A DNA stretch of 64,000 nt from JAAFIP01 sp031367325 (lineage in GTDB: Bacteria > Pseudomonadota > Gammaproteobacteria > Burkholderiales > Burkholderiaceae_C): contig JANLPQ010000032.1 of assembly GCA_031367325.1 (NCBI GenBank), forward strand, positions 1 to 64,000. The letters run 5' to 3'. Shown piece after piece: positions 7,680 to 16,061 of the stretch (position 1 is the stretch's first letter; every line of letters starts with the position of its first letter). The notes under the pieces are model-generated. The model saw nothing but the letters and a program-made list of their open reading frames with translations. It ran no database searches and had not been told where the DNA came from. The position numbers were made by a program, and so were the translations under genes.

Positions 7680-8855
7680 CTAGATGTGGAGATTACACGT
7701 TGTAGTATGCCACCCCGCCACCGCAACAGCGTAACGCGTACCTTTGCCCACACCTTCTATCAGCAGTAGTTTTTGCTCCAACATGTCGGTTAAGTCGCGT
7801 GTGGCAGTGGCTTTAGATATGCCGGTTATTTTGGCGTATTTATCTGCGGTCATGCCGCCCAAAAAGCCACCGTCGCCCGCTAGCAACAGGCGGTCTAGTA
7901 CCTTGCGTTGCCGTTCGTTGGCGCGTAGGTAGGCTGGCAGTTGCCTAAACTGGGCTTTGATCGATGCGTCGTCAATGACGTCCTGGGTACGTAGGCAACT
8001 GGCGGTAAGCGTCTGGACAAACCAGCGCACCCAAGCGGTTTGGTTCATGGTGCCGTGCTGGGCCAGTTTGAGCGCGTCGTAATAAGCCTTGCGGTCTTTA
8101 AACAGCTGCGCCGACAGGCTGTACCAGCGCTGCGACTGCCCCATGTCTTGTGCTAGTGCCAAGTCCATCACCGCACGGCCTATGCGACCATTGCCATCTT
8201 CAAAGGGGCGGATAGTTTCAAACCACAGATGCGATAGCGCCGCCCGCACGATGGGGTGCAGTGTGGTTTTACTGGTCTTAAACCATGTCAAAAATACTTT
8301 CATTTCGTGCGGCACATCGGCAGAGAGCGGCGCAGTGTAGTGCACCACCTCTTTACCCATCGCACCGCTGACGATCTGCATCAGGTCTTCGTGGTCACGG
8401 TAGCGGCCCACGGCTATACGTGTCATGCCCGACACCCCATGCGGGAACAGCGCAGCATGCCAACGGCACAACCGGTCGGCATTTAACACTTGCGCGTGCC
8501 CGCGCGTGGCATCTTGCAGCACGTCAACCAAGCCCTCAATGTCGCGGCTAACCGCAGGGCGCTCTGCTAAGCCTAAGCGCCAGTGGACAGACGAGCGCAC
8601 GCTGGCTAAATCAAGTTTTTCGCCCTCAATGGCTGCTGTTGCCAATGTTTCTTGTTGCCAGACTTCACCTTCCAATTGCTGCGCTGTATCCAAGCCAATC
8701 GCCTCCACACGCCCCATCAGCCGCCCTTGTTCTTGGCGCACCAGCTCTAGGTCCAGCGCGATGGCGGCCATATCCACAACAAATCGTGGCCAGTCGGGCT
8801 GCTGCCAGATATAGCTGGCTTTGGGGGCTTTGGTGCGTGTGCGGGAGCTTGTCAT
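7680..8855 (-). CDS. Fic/DOC-family protein with C-terminal winged helix; motif His replaced by Arg
   Basis: Fic proteins usually transfer AMP to target hydroxyl groups using the motif HPFx(D/E)GNGRxxR. This 391-residue protein has a DUF4172-like N-terminus (SYIWQQPDWPRF), an inhibitory-helix-like S/TxxxE/N region near TAAIEGEKLDLASVRSS, and the core FETIRPFEDGNGRIGR. The catalytic histidine position is therefore Arg216 (codon CGC, one transition from CAC), predicting loss or change of AMPylation. Residues ~310-380 form a helix-turn-helix (ADKYAKITGISKATATRDL), so DNA binding is likely. A set of inverted repeats overlaps and precedes the start codon, which suggests autoregulation. The downstream partner is the FRP-like gene. 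The rest of the fold appears intact. Confidence 0.9.
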   Translation of the reverse strand: MTSSRTRTKAPKASYIWQQPDWPRFVVDMAAIALDLELVRQEQGRLMGRVEAIGLDTAQQLEGEVWQQETLATAAIEGEKLDLASVRSSVHWRLGLAERPAVSRDIEGLVDVLQDATRGHAQVLNADRLCRWHAALFPHGVSGMTRIAVGRYRDHEDLMQIVSGAMGKEVVHYTAPLSADVPHEMKVFLTWFKTSKTTLHPIVRAALSHLWFETIRPFEDGNGRIGRAVMDLALAQDMGQSQRWYSLSAQLFKDRKAYYDALKLAQHGTMNQTAWVRWFVQTLTASCLRTQDVIDDASIKAQFRQLPAYLRANERQRKVLDRLLLAGDGGFLGGMTADKYAKITGISKATATRDLTDMLEQKLLLIEGVGKGTRYAVAVAGWHTTTCNLHI

Positions 8856-8917
8856 GAGCCGTATTGTACTAAATACGGCTCATATATTGAGCCGTATTTG
8901 GCGCATTGCGGCTCATG
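8854..8917. promoter_or_regulatory. Cluster of palindromic sites upstream of the Fic gene
   Basis: The 12-base unit TGAGCCGTATTT and its complement AAATACGGCTCA form a perfect palindrome with a 5-base spacer (8871-8899). One half-site copy (ATGAGCCGTATTGTACT, from 8854) overlaps the Fic start codon and a degenerate one (GCGGCTCATGG) lies at 8907-8917. The arrangement looks like an operator array for the helix-turn-helix of the Fic protein; this is inference. Confidence 0.65.
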
Positions 8918-9037
8918 GTTGCATGAATGCGTTAACGTAAGTGCCCCGGTTGTGCAATGTTCTTCGATCTACGGACTTACCTATCAGGAAGCCCCGTAAA
9001 ATCACGGTAACCGCTTATTTGCGACTATTTCACCATC

Positions 9038-10027
9038 ATGCTCTCTTTCCAGCAAATCATTCTCACCCTGCAAAACTATTGGTCTGACCAAGGCTGCGCG
9101 CTGCTGCAACCGTACGATATGGAAGTGGGCGCGGGTACATCGCACACCGCTACATTTTTAAGAGCACTTGGCCCAGAGCCTTGGAAGGCCGCTTACGTGC
9201 AGCCTAGCCGCCGCCCCAAAGACGGCCGCTATGGCGAGAACCCCAACCGTTTGCAGCACTACTACCAATACCAAGTGGTGCTCAAACCCGCACCCGCCAA
9301 TATTTTGGAGCTGTACCTTGGGTCGCTAGAGGCGCTGGGCTTTGACTTGAAAAAGAACGATATTCGCTTTGTAGAAGACGATTGGGAAAACCCCACTCTG
9401 GGTGCATGGGGTTTGGGCTGGGAAGTCTGGCTTAACGGCATGGAAGTCACTCAATTCACGTACTTTCAACAAGTTGGCGGTATTGATTGCAAGCCGATTA
9501 CCGGCGAGATTACCTATGGCCTAGAGCGCTTAGCCATGTACCTGCAAGGCGTAGACAATGTCTATAACTTAACGTGGACAGAGGGCGAGCCGACGCCGGG
9601 CCGCTCCCAAGGCGGCTCAGCCCCCTCGGGGGGCAGCCAGTCACACGCAGTGGACGAGCGTGGGGGTAGGTTAACTTACGGTGACGTGTACAAACAAAAC
9701 GAGGTCGAGCAATCGACTTATAACTTTGAGCACAGCGATGCCGAGTTTTTGTTCACCGCATTCGCCGCGCACGAGAAGCAAGCCAAGTATTTGATGGAGC
9801 AGCAGCTAGCCTTGCCCGCGTATGAACAAGTGCTCAAAGCCGCGCACAGCTTTAACCTGCTAGACGCACGTGGTGCCATCAGCGTAACCGAGCGCGCCGC
9901 CTACATTGGCCGCATCCGCAACATATCACGCAGCGTGGCGCAAAGCTACTACGACAGCCGCGAACGCCTGGGCTTTCCCATGGCTCCGCGTGAGTGGGTA
10001 GCGCAAATGCCTAAGAAGGCCGCGTGA
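9038..10027 (+). CDS. glyQ: Glycyl-tRNA synthetase alpha subunit, with an in-frame repeat insertion
   Basis: The catalytic alpha subunit of the alpha2-beta2 glycyl-tRNA synthetase, charging tRNA-Gly in the cytoplasm. It opens with the family sequence LSFQQIILTLQNYWSDQGC and carries the conserved blocks HTATFLRALGPEPW, YVQPSRRPKDGRYGENPNRL and QNEVEQSTYNFE. The protein is 329 residues against about 300 in relatives. The excess is a ~27-residue stretch, EPTPGRSQGGSAPSGGSQSH onward, between YNLTWTEG and LTYGDVYKQ, encoded by a family B repeat. It replaces a short turn that varies in the family, so the enzyme may tolerate it. glyS follows after ~90 bp. Confidence 0.97.
   Translation: MLSFQQIILTLQNYWSDQGCALLQPYDMEVGAGTSHTATFLRALGPEPWKAAYVQPSRRPKDGRYGENPNRLQHYYQYQVVLKPAPANILELYLGSLEALGFDLKKNDIRFVEDDWENPTLGAWGLGWEVWLNGMEVTQFTYFQQVGGIDCKPITGEITYGLERLAMYLQGVDNVYNLTWTEGEPTPGRSQGGSAPSGGSQSHAVDERGGRLTYGDVYKQNEVEQSTYNFEHSDAEFLFTAFAAHEKQAKYLMEQQLALPAYEQVLKAAHSFNLLDARGAISVTERAAYIGRIRNISRSVAQSYYDSRERLGFPMAPREWVAQMPKKAA
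9586..9672 (+). repeat. Family B repeat in frame inside glyQ
   Basis: The blocks CCGCTCCCAAGGCGG, TCAGCCCCCTCGGGGGGCAG and ACACGCAGTGGACGAGCGTG match the copies in liuD and uvrA. Here the element encodes a Gly/Ser/Pro-rich loop. Confidence 0.8.
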
Positions 10028-10116
10028 TGAAAATGGTTGCACCATGATTTTAGAAGCTGCACCTTTTCTACAACCCGCATCCACCTGTGTTGCACTTCAC
10101 AAGCACTGACTTGAGC

Positions 10117-12246
10117 ATGACCACGAAAAATTTAATTGTTGAACTGTTTGTAGAAGAGCTACCACCAAAGGCTTTGAAAAAGCTAGGCGATGCGTTTGCT
10201 GGTGTGCTGCACGAGCAGCTGAAAGTGCAAGGCCTGTGCAATGGTGACTCAGTGTTGACTGCGTTTGCCTCGCCACGCCGCTTGGCCGCGCACATTACGC
10301 GTGTGGCTGCACAAGGCGCTGACAAAGCGGTGTCGCAAAAGCTCATGCCCGTGGCGGTGGGCTTAGATGCGGCTGGTAACGCATCGCCTGCGTTACTGAA
10401 AAAATTGCAAGTACTGGGTGCTGACGCCTCTGTTGTGGCGGGTTTGAAGCGCGTGATGGACGGCAAAGCAGAGGCGCTGTTTTATGAATCAACTCAACAA
10501 GGCGCTACGTTGGTGGTCGCTTTGAATGCTGCGCTGGCCACAGCCATTGCAAAACTGCCCATTCCTAAAGTCATGTCTTACCAGTTAGGCGCTGGCAGCG
10601 CCATGCCAGGCTGGACATCGGTAAGCTTTGTGCGGCCAGCGCATGGACTGATGGCGTTGCACGGTAGCGATGTGGTGGCAATTGAAGCGCTAGGTTTGAA
10701 GGCCACTAACAGCACGCAAGGTCACCGCTTTGAAGCGGCAGTATCGCCTGTGGTGATAGCGCATGCTGACAGCTACGCGGCTACGTTGCGCGAGCAGGGC
10801 GCGGTGATTGCCAGCTTTGCAGAGCGCAAAGCGGAGATCGCTAAACAATTGGCTGCAGCTGCAACCAAGGTGGGCCACGGCGCGCGCGCGATTGAAGACG
10901 ACGCGCTGCTAGACGAAGTGACCGCGTTGGTAGAGCGTCCCAATGTGCTGGTATGCGAGTTTGAAAAAGAATTCCTCGCCGTGCCGCAAGAGTGCTTGAT
11001 TTTGACCATGAAGGCGAATCAAAAATACTTTCCATTGCTGGATGCGACAGGCAAGTTAACCAACAAATTTCTAGTCGTTAGTAACATTACTCCAGCGGAT
11101 GCCAGCGCTGTCATTCAAGGCAACGAGCGCGTGGTGCGCCCGCGTTTGGCGGATGCTAAATTCTTCTTTGACCAAGACCGTAAAAAGACTTTGGAGTCTC
11201 GTGTTGAAGGTTTGAACAAAGTCGTTTATCACAACAAGCTGGGTACACAGGGCGAACGCATGCAGCGCGTATGCGCGATTGCCAAAGCCATCGGCCAACA
11301 ACTGGGTGGCGATCTGCTGGCTAAGCAGGCCGAGACTGCAGCACGTCTGGCCAAGACAGATTTGCTCACCGACATGGTCGGCGAGTTTCCAGAACTGCAA
11401 GGCATCATGGGCGGCTACTATGCACGCCATGATGGTTTGACCAACGATGTAGCCAACGCGATTGAAGACCATTACAAACCGCGCTTTGCTGGCGATGAGT
11501 TGCCGCGTAATCAAGTCGGTTTGGTAGTCGCTTTGGCGGATAAGCTGGAAACCTTGGTGGGCATGTTCGGCATCGGTAATTTACCCACAGGTGACAAAGA
11601 TCCGTTTGCGCTGCGCAGGCATGCTATGGGTGTAGCACGTATGCTAGTAGAGCGTGACTTGGCTTTGCATTTTTACGAACTCACGCGGCTAGCGTTCGCA
11701 GCTTTTCCTGCTGGCTTGCTGCAAGATCAGGCCACAGCGTTGAATGAGTTTTTAATCGAACGTCTAAAAGGTTATCTCAAAGACGGCGGTTACTCTCCAG
11801 CCGAGGTGGACGCGGCTATTTATGCTCAGCAACTGGGCGAGTGGCGCACCATACCCAAGCGCCTAGCAGCAGTCCGCGCCTTCACACAGCTACCCGAAGC
11901 GCCCGCTCTCGCCGCTGCCAACAAACGCGTCGGCAACATCTTGAAAAAGGCTGAAAGCGCAGTTGAGGCCAAGGTTAACCCAACTTTGCTGCAAGTAAAT
12001 GAAGAAAAAGCATTGTATGCTGCTATTAACTCCATAGCTGTTCGAGCAGAAATTGCGTGGAAAAACGGCGATTACACCGGCAATCTACAAGCCTTGGCTG
12101 GGTTAAAAGACCCCGTAGATGCGTTCTTCGACAAAGTCATGGTCAATGCCGAAGACCCTGCGCTCAAGGCCAACCGTTTAGGCCTGCTAGCCACGCTGCA
12201 CAACGCCATGAACCGCGTGGCCGATTTGTCTAAGCTGGCCAGTTAA
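10117..12246 (+). CDS. glyS: Glycyl-tRNA synthetase beta subunit
   Basis: Beta subunit of the tetrameric glycyl-tRNA synthetase, which binds tRNA and carries the anticodon-recognition and HD-like domains. The open frame begins with GTG at 10087, but family alignment (NLIVELFVEELPPKAL) supports the ATG at 10117, giving 709 residues, a normal length. Internal blocks ECLILTMKANQKYFPLLD, KFFFDQDRKKTLESRV, ETAARLAKTDLLTDMVGEFPE, LQGIMGGYYA and DKLETLVGMFGIG are all characteristic. It is the second gene of a glyQ-glyS-gmhB-plsC-ygjP series on the same strand with short gaps. Confidence 0.97.
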   Translation: MTTKNLIVELFVEELPPKALKKLGDAFAGVLHEQLKVQGLCNGDSVLTAFASPRRLAAHITRVAAQGADKAVSQKLMPVAVGLDAAGNASPALLKKLQVLGADASVVAGLKRVMDGKAEALFYESTQQGATLVVALNAALATAIAKLPIPKVMSYQLGAGSAMPGWTSVSFVRPAHGLMALHGSDVVAIEALGLKATNSTQGHRFEAAVSPVVIAHADSYAATLREQGAVIASFAERKAEIAKQLAAAATKVGHGARAIEDDALLDEVTALVERPNVLVCEFEKEFLAVPQECLILTMKANQKYFPLLDATGKLTNKFLVVSNITPADASAVIQGNERVVRPRLADAKFFFDQDRKKTLESRVEGLNKVVYHNKLGTQGERMQRVCAIAKAIGQQLGGDLLAKQAETAARLAKTDLLTDMVGEFPELQGIMGGYYARHDGLTNDVANAIEDHYKPRFAGDELPRNQVGLVVALADKLETLVGMFGIGNLPTGDKDPFALRRHAMGVARMLVERDLALHFYELTRLAFAAFPAGLLQDQATALNEFLIERLKGYLKDGGYSPAEVDAAIYAQQLGEWRTIPKRLAAVRAFTQLPEAPALAAANKRVGNILKKAESAVEAKVNPTLLQVNEEKALYAAINSIAVRAEIAWKNGDYTGNLQALAGLKDPVDAFFDKVMVNAEDPALKANRLGLLATLHNAMNRVADLSKLAS

Positions 12247-12261
12247 GTTCAAAGGCGCCCC

Positions 12262-12816
12262 GTGAAACTCATCATCCTCGACCGCGACGGCACGATCAAT
12301 GTGGACCGTGACGACTTTGTCAAATCGGTGGACGAATGGGTGCCGCTGCCCGGTGCACTGGAGGCCATAGCGCGCCTGAACCACGCAGGCTGGCATGTAG
12401 TAGTGGCGTCTAACCAGTCGGGCCTGGGGCGCGGCTTATTTGATGTGGCCACGCTGAACGCCATGCACAGCAAGATGCAAAAACTGCTGGCGGCGCAGGG
12501 CGGCAAGGTGGACGCAATTTTTTATTGCCCGCATACGGCTGATGAGGCTTGCCATTGCCGCAAACCTATGCCCGGCCTGTTTGAACAAATTATCGAGCGT
12601 TACGCACTGGACACGGCAGTGCACACAGTACACAGCGTAGGCGACAGCTTGCGTGACCTGCAGGCAGGCGCATCAGTAGGCTGCGTGCCGCACTTGGTGC
12701 TCACTGGCAAAGGCGAAAAATACAAAACTTCAGCGCTCGCCGCTGAATTCCCAGAGGCTACTAAGATGCACGCAGACTTGGCTGCGTTTGCCACCCATTT
12801 GCTGCAAAGCGACTGA
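12262..12816 (+). CDS. gmhB: D-glycero-beta-D-manno-heptose-1,7-bisphosphate 7-phosphatase
   Basis: HAD-superfamily phosphatase of ADP-heptose synthesis for the lipopolysaccharide inner core. Motif I is DRDGT (D7 nucleophile, D9 acid), motif II is VASNQSG, and motif III/IV is SVGDSLRDLQA. The zinc-binding insert is seen as YCPHTADEACHCRKP, typical of GmhB. The start is GTG at 12262, 15 bp after glyS stops. 184 residues is the usual length. The neighbours glyS and plsC are the standard betaproteobacterial context. Confidence 0.94.
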   Translation: MKLIILDRDGTINVDRDDFVKSVDEWVPLPGALEAIARLNHAGWHVVVASNQSGLGRGLFDVATLNAMHSKMQKLLAAQGGKVDAIFYCPHTADEACHCRKPMPGLFEQIIERYALDTAVHTVHSVGDSLRDLQAGASVGCVPHLVLTGKGEKYKTSALAAEFPEATKMHADLAAFATHLLQSD

Positions 12817-12832
12817 ACCTGTACACAGAACC

Positions 12833-13579
12833 ATGGCCACACTGCTTGCTTTCATCCGATCCACCCTGCACATGCTGTGGATGGTGCTAACGGTGATTCC
12901 GTGGGCTACTGTGGTCATTATTTTGTCAATTTTTGTCAGCCCCACGCGCATGTACTGGATGTGCGCGGGTTGGCTTAAAACAGCCATGTGGGGCTTGACC
13001 AAAATATGCGGTGTGAGCTGGCGCATCCATGGCCTAGAAAATTTACCGCAAGGCGATAACGACGGTGCTATTTTGCTGCTAAAGCACCAGTCCACACTAG
13101 AGACATTTTTGATGCCTGCCATCATGCCGCACCCGCTGGCGTATGTGTTTAAACGCGAGCTGTTGTATGTGCCGTTTTTTGGCTGGTCTATGGCGCGCAT
13201 GGACATGATCCATATCGACCGCAGCAAGCGCAACGAAGCCTTTGCCAAAGTGGTGCAACAAGGCAAGCGTTTGATGGCTCAGGGCACGTGGGTCATCATG
13301 TTCCCCGAGGGCACGCGCATTGCGCGTGGCAAAGCAGGTACGTACAAAAGCGGTGGCACGCGCCTAGCCTGCGAGACAGGCCGCCCCGTAGTGCCCATTG
13401 CGGTGAACTCGGCACGGCGTTGGCCGCGCAAAGCATTTATCAAAACACCGGGCGTGGTCGACGTGGTGATTGGCAAACCCATCAGCAGCGTAGGCCGCCA
13501 GCCTGAAGAGCTGATGCAAGAAGTGCAAGCCTGGATCGAAGCCACCATGCGTGACATCGACCCCGAGGCTTATCGTTAA
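12833..13579 (+). CDS. plsC: 1-acyl-sn-glycerol-3-phosphate acyltransferase
   Basis: Membrane-associated acyltransferase that makes phosphatidic acid from lysophosphatidic acid. Two hydrophobic N-terminal segments (from LLAFIRSTLHMLWMVL) precede the catalytic motif KHQSTLETF, an HX4E form of the usual HX4D, and the substrate motif MFPEGTRIARG. The conserved PVVPIAVNS follows. The open frame extends 15 codons upstream into gmhB; the ATG at 12833 fits the family and starts 16 bp after gmhB. The protein is 248 residues. Confidence 0.94.
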   Translation: MATLLAFIRSTLHMLWMVLTVIPWATVVIILSIFVSPTRMYWMCAGWLKTAMWGLTKICGVSWRIHGLENLPQGDNDGAILLLKHQSTLETFLMPAIMPHPLAYVFKRELLYVPFFGWSMARMDMIHIDRSKRNEAFAKVVQQGKRLMAQGTWVIMFPEGTRIARGKAGTYKSGGTRLACETGRPVVPIAVNSARRWPRKAFIKTPGVVDVVIGKPISSVGRQPEELMQEVQAWIEATMRDIDPEAYR

Positions 13580-13592
13580 GTTGCAGCGCACC

Positions 13593-14606
13593 ATGCGTAG
13601 CCTTTTGCAGTTCACGCTAGATTTATTTTCTGAGGCCGATTTGTCTCAAAAAAATATGCCTAACGGGGCTGTAACACAAGTAAATCCTGCTCAACCAGCT
13701 ATCGAAATTATAGTAACTGATGCCCCAATCACTGGTGCACCAGCTGTGTTTATACCCGCCGAGCCATTGGCTTCGGTGATGCGCCCAGCTGCGTTCACCC
13801 ATGCGCGTGCCAACCGCGAAGCGCGCTTGGTTGACAGCATTGTCGCGTTTGAGCTGAAACGCGGTAAACGCAAAACCATTGGATTTAGCGTAGGTGCAGA
13901 TGGCCTCACCGTTAGCGCGCCGCGCTGGGTACCACTGTATGAAATTGACAAAGCCGTACAAGAAAAATCCAGATGGATTGTGGCCAAGCTGCAAGAAGCG
14001 CGCGAGCGCCAAGGCAAGCTAGAAAGCAACCGTATTGAATGGAAAGACGGCACGCTAATCCCCTTTATGGGCGAGCAGGTGATTGTGGTGATCGACCCGC
14101 GCCATCTGTACACATCGTCGGGCACCTCCAACACGCGCGGCCAGTCTGCAGACGGCCAAGCCCAGCTGCACACCGACGCGCAAGCCACCAACGCATCGCT
14201 GCCCGGTGTGCCCCGCCTCACGCTGCACATCAGCCTGCCGCAAGACGCCGCGCCCGAGCGTATACGCGATGCCGTGCAAGCCTGGCTTATGCGCCAAGCC
14301 AAGCGCATTTTTGAAGAGCGCTTAAATCTGTACGCACCGCAGCTCAAAGTGCAATGGACCAAGCTGTCACTCAGCAGTGCAGGCACCCGCTGGGGCACAG
14401 CAAAGTCAGATGGTTCTATCCGCCTGAACTGGCGCTTGGTGCATTTTAAAATGAGCGTGATCGACTACGTGGTGGTGCACGAATTGAGTCACCTGCGCGT
14501 GATGGACCACAGCCCGCGCTTTTGGAACACGGTGGAATCCATCATGCCCGACTATGCGCAGCTGCGTGGGCAGCTGAAGGACGATGCGTTGCCGCGTTGG
14601 GATTAG
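13593..14606 (+). CDS. YgjP/DUF45-type zinc metallohydrolase
   Basis: A soluble zincin-like protein of the YgjP/DUF45 (WLM/SprT-related) group. The zinc motif is VVHELSHLRVMDHSPRFW (HExxH plus a downstream His), preceded by the family block SSAGTRWGTAKSDGSIRLNWRL. The core covers about residues 80-335. The extra N-terminal ~60 residues contain a family A repeat translated as VTQVNPAQPAIEIIV, and a Ser/Thr-rich stretch around residues 170-195 (SSGTSNTRGQSADGQAQ) looks like another low-complexity insert. The start is the ATG at 13593, 14 bp after plsC. Substrate is unknown from sequence; a pyrophosphatase role has been proposed for E. coli YgjP. Confidence 0.88.
   Translation: MRSLLQFTLDLFSEADLSQKNMPNGAVTQVNPAQPAIEIIVTDAPITGAPAVFIPAEPLASVMRPAAFTHARANREARLVDSIVAFELKRGKRKTIGFSVGADGLTVSAPRWVPLYEIDKAVQEKSRWIVAKLQEARERQGKLESNRIEWKDGTLIPFMGEQVIVVIDPRHLYTSSGTSNTRGQSADGQAQLHTDAQATNASLPGVPRLTLHISLPQDAAPERIRDAVQAWLMRQAKRIFEERLNLYAPQLKVQWTKLSLSSAGTRWGTAKSDGSIRLNWRLVHFKMSVIDYVVVHELSHLRVMDHSPRFWNTVESIMPDYAQLRGQLKDDALPRWD
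13671..13717 (-). repeat. Family A repeat inside the ygjP-like gene
   Basis: GTAACACAAGTAAATCCTGC, then TCAACCAGCTATCGAAATTA and TAGTAAC: a reverse-oriented family A copy, read in frame as VTQVNPAQPAIEIIV. Confidence 0.75.
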
Positions 14607-14670
14607 CTGACGTTGGTATGGCCACGTTTTTGTAACGCAGCATTTGCAGGGCAATAAGGCAGATACGGCC

Positions 14671-14735
14671 TACTATAAATTTAATAGCTGCTTGAGCAGG
14701 TTCTACGGCCTGAAAGCACTAGAACGCTTAAAAAT
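14671..14735 (+). repeat. Family A repeat between ygjP-like gene and MBL gene
   Basis: CTACTATAAATTTAATAGCT, then GCTTGAGCAGGTTCTACGGC and CTGAAAGCAC. The reverse complement of its first 46 bases differs at only about two positions from the copy inside liuB (34306-34355). It lies at the convergent gene junction. Confidence 0.85.
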
Positions 14736-14742
14736 AAGGTGC

Positions 14743-15882
14743 CTAGAGCGCCGTTTTAGCTCTAAACCGGTAAATCCCGTCAGCACACAACTGGCGTACC
14801 AACTTGTCCTCATACCACAGCATATGCAGGTGGGCTACGGCCTCGCCCATGGCAAAAGTCATTTGGTGTAAATCTAGCTCGCGTTTGAACATGATGGGTA
14901 CGATGTCGGCACCGCTTGTGGGCTGTTGGCTGCAGGCTTGCATGACTTCGGCCAAGCGGTCAGCATGGTGGGTTTGCAGTTGGGCAATGCGCCGGTGCAT
15001 GCCGGTAAAGGGTTTGCCGTGGGACGGTAGCACTAGCGTGTCGGCGGGCAAGTGCAAATATTTTTTGATGGAGTTTAAGAAAAGTTTAAGCGGGTCGCCT
15101 TCGGGCTCTAAGTCGAACACACTCACATTGGTGGATATGCGGGGTAGCACCATATCGCCGCTGATCAAGGTGTTTAAGTCTTCACAGTACAGCGCGATAT
15201 GCTCTGGCGCATGGCCGTAGCCGCTGATGCAGCGCCAATCTTTACCGCCAACGTTAACTATATCGCCGTCCATGATGCGGTGGTAGCTGTTCGGCACAGC
15301 GGGCACCAGGCTGGGGTAGTAGCCGGTGCGGGCTTTGATCTTGGCCACTGAATCAGGGTCGGTCAGGCCGTGGGATGCGTAAAAGTCTGCGGCTGCTTGG
15401 CCGCCAAAATTGGTGCTGCTAGTAGACGCATTGCGTGCAGCGTTGTAGTCTGTGCTGCTGATCCACAGGGGTACTTTCCACTTGTCGCACAGCCAGTGCG
15501 CCAGGCCAATATGGTCGGGGTGCATGTGGGTGCAAATTACACGCAGGATGGGCAGGCCACGCAACTGTGTGTCAAATATTTGCTGCCATTGCGCACGGCT
15601 CTCGGGTTTGTCGATACAGCAGTCTACGATGGTCCAGCCTTGGGTCTTACCGTGGGGGCCATCCATCTCATCGCGCAGCAGCCACAGGTTGATGTGGTTT
15701 AGCGCAAAGGGTAGGCCCATACGTATCCACTTGACGCTGGGTGTCAACTCATTTGCGCTGGGTGTCAACTCATTTGCACTGGGTGTCAATTCATTTGCGT
15801 TTGGCCCTACTTCTATAGTTTCTCCCGCAGCGGGCAGCGTGTCGCCCAAAGGGTAGGTCAATTCATGTTCAAAGCTGTTCAT
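14743..15882 (-). CDS. Metallo-beta-lactamase-fold hydrolase
   Basis: MBL-fold protein of 379 residues with the zinc motif CTHMHPDHIGLAHWL, further ligands at GYGHAPEH and SGDMVLPRI, and a C-terminal helical domain ending in a short basic tail. The layout is like LACTB2/glyoxalase-II-type thioesterases with a C-terminal winged-helix-like domain. It is divergent from liuR with the LiuR palindrome between them, so it is probably part of the leucine/isovalerate regulon; a thioesterase role there is plausible but unproven. Residues ~29-49 consist of three copies of a seven-residue unit (ANELTPS) encoded by a 21-bp tandem repeat. No signal peptide is seen. Confidence 0.88.
   Translation of the reverse strand: MNSFEHELTYPLGDTLPAAGETIEVGPNANELTPSANELTPSANELTPSVKWIRMGLPFALNHINLWLLRDEMDGPHGKTQGWTIVDCCIDKPESRAQWQQIFDTQLRGLPILRVICTHMHPDHIGLAHWLCDKWKVPLWISSTDYNAARNASTSSTNFGGQAAADFYASHGLTDPDSVAKIKARTGYYPSLVPAVPNSYHRIMDGDIVNVGGKDWRCISGYGHAPEHIALYCEDLNTLISGDMVLPRISTNVSVFDLEPEGDPLKLFLNSIKKYLHLPADTLVLPSHGKPFTGMHRRIAQLQTHHADRLAEVMQACSQQPTSGADIVPIMFKRELDLHQMTFAMGEAVAHLHMLWYEDKLVRQLCADGIYRFRAKTAL
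15737..15799 (+). repeat. Three 21-bp tandem repeats in the MBL gene
   Basis: Three consecutive 21-base units of the form CTGGGTGTCAACTCATTTGC plus one variable base. The third differs by one internal base. Copy-number change would add or remove seven residues without shifting frame. Confidence 0.9.
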
Positions 15883-15937
15883 GTGATGGGTTTAAAGGTT
15901 GTCACCAAAGGGTAGTTTTCGTACATAATTGGGTTAA

Positions 15938-15959
15938 TTGACGTTTACGTAAACGTCAA
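15938..15959. promoter_or_regulatory. LiuR operator (perfect 22-bp palindrome)
   Basis: TTGACGTTTAC followed by its exact complement. The identical 22 bases occur at 33421-33442 before liuB. It lies between the divergent MBL gene and liuR. The form fits the LiuR (MerR-family) operator described for proteobacterial leucine degradation regulons. The left end, TTGACG, also resembles a -35 box. Confidence 0.85.
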
Positions 15960-16061
15960 CTTAATAAACTGATTCTAGGCTGCTGTGCATCGCCGTGCTG
16001 TCGCCTTGGTTTTAACCTGATTGACCAATCTAATCACATCCACAGCTTAAAGCACAAAAAT

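Noticed and set aside
9000..9037. Glycine riboswitch or T-box before glyQ
   Set aside because: The leader is short and lacks recognisable T-box or riboswitch core sequences.
15737..15799. CRISPR-like array
   Set aside because: Only three adjacent 21-bp units without spacers, inside a coding frame.
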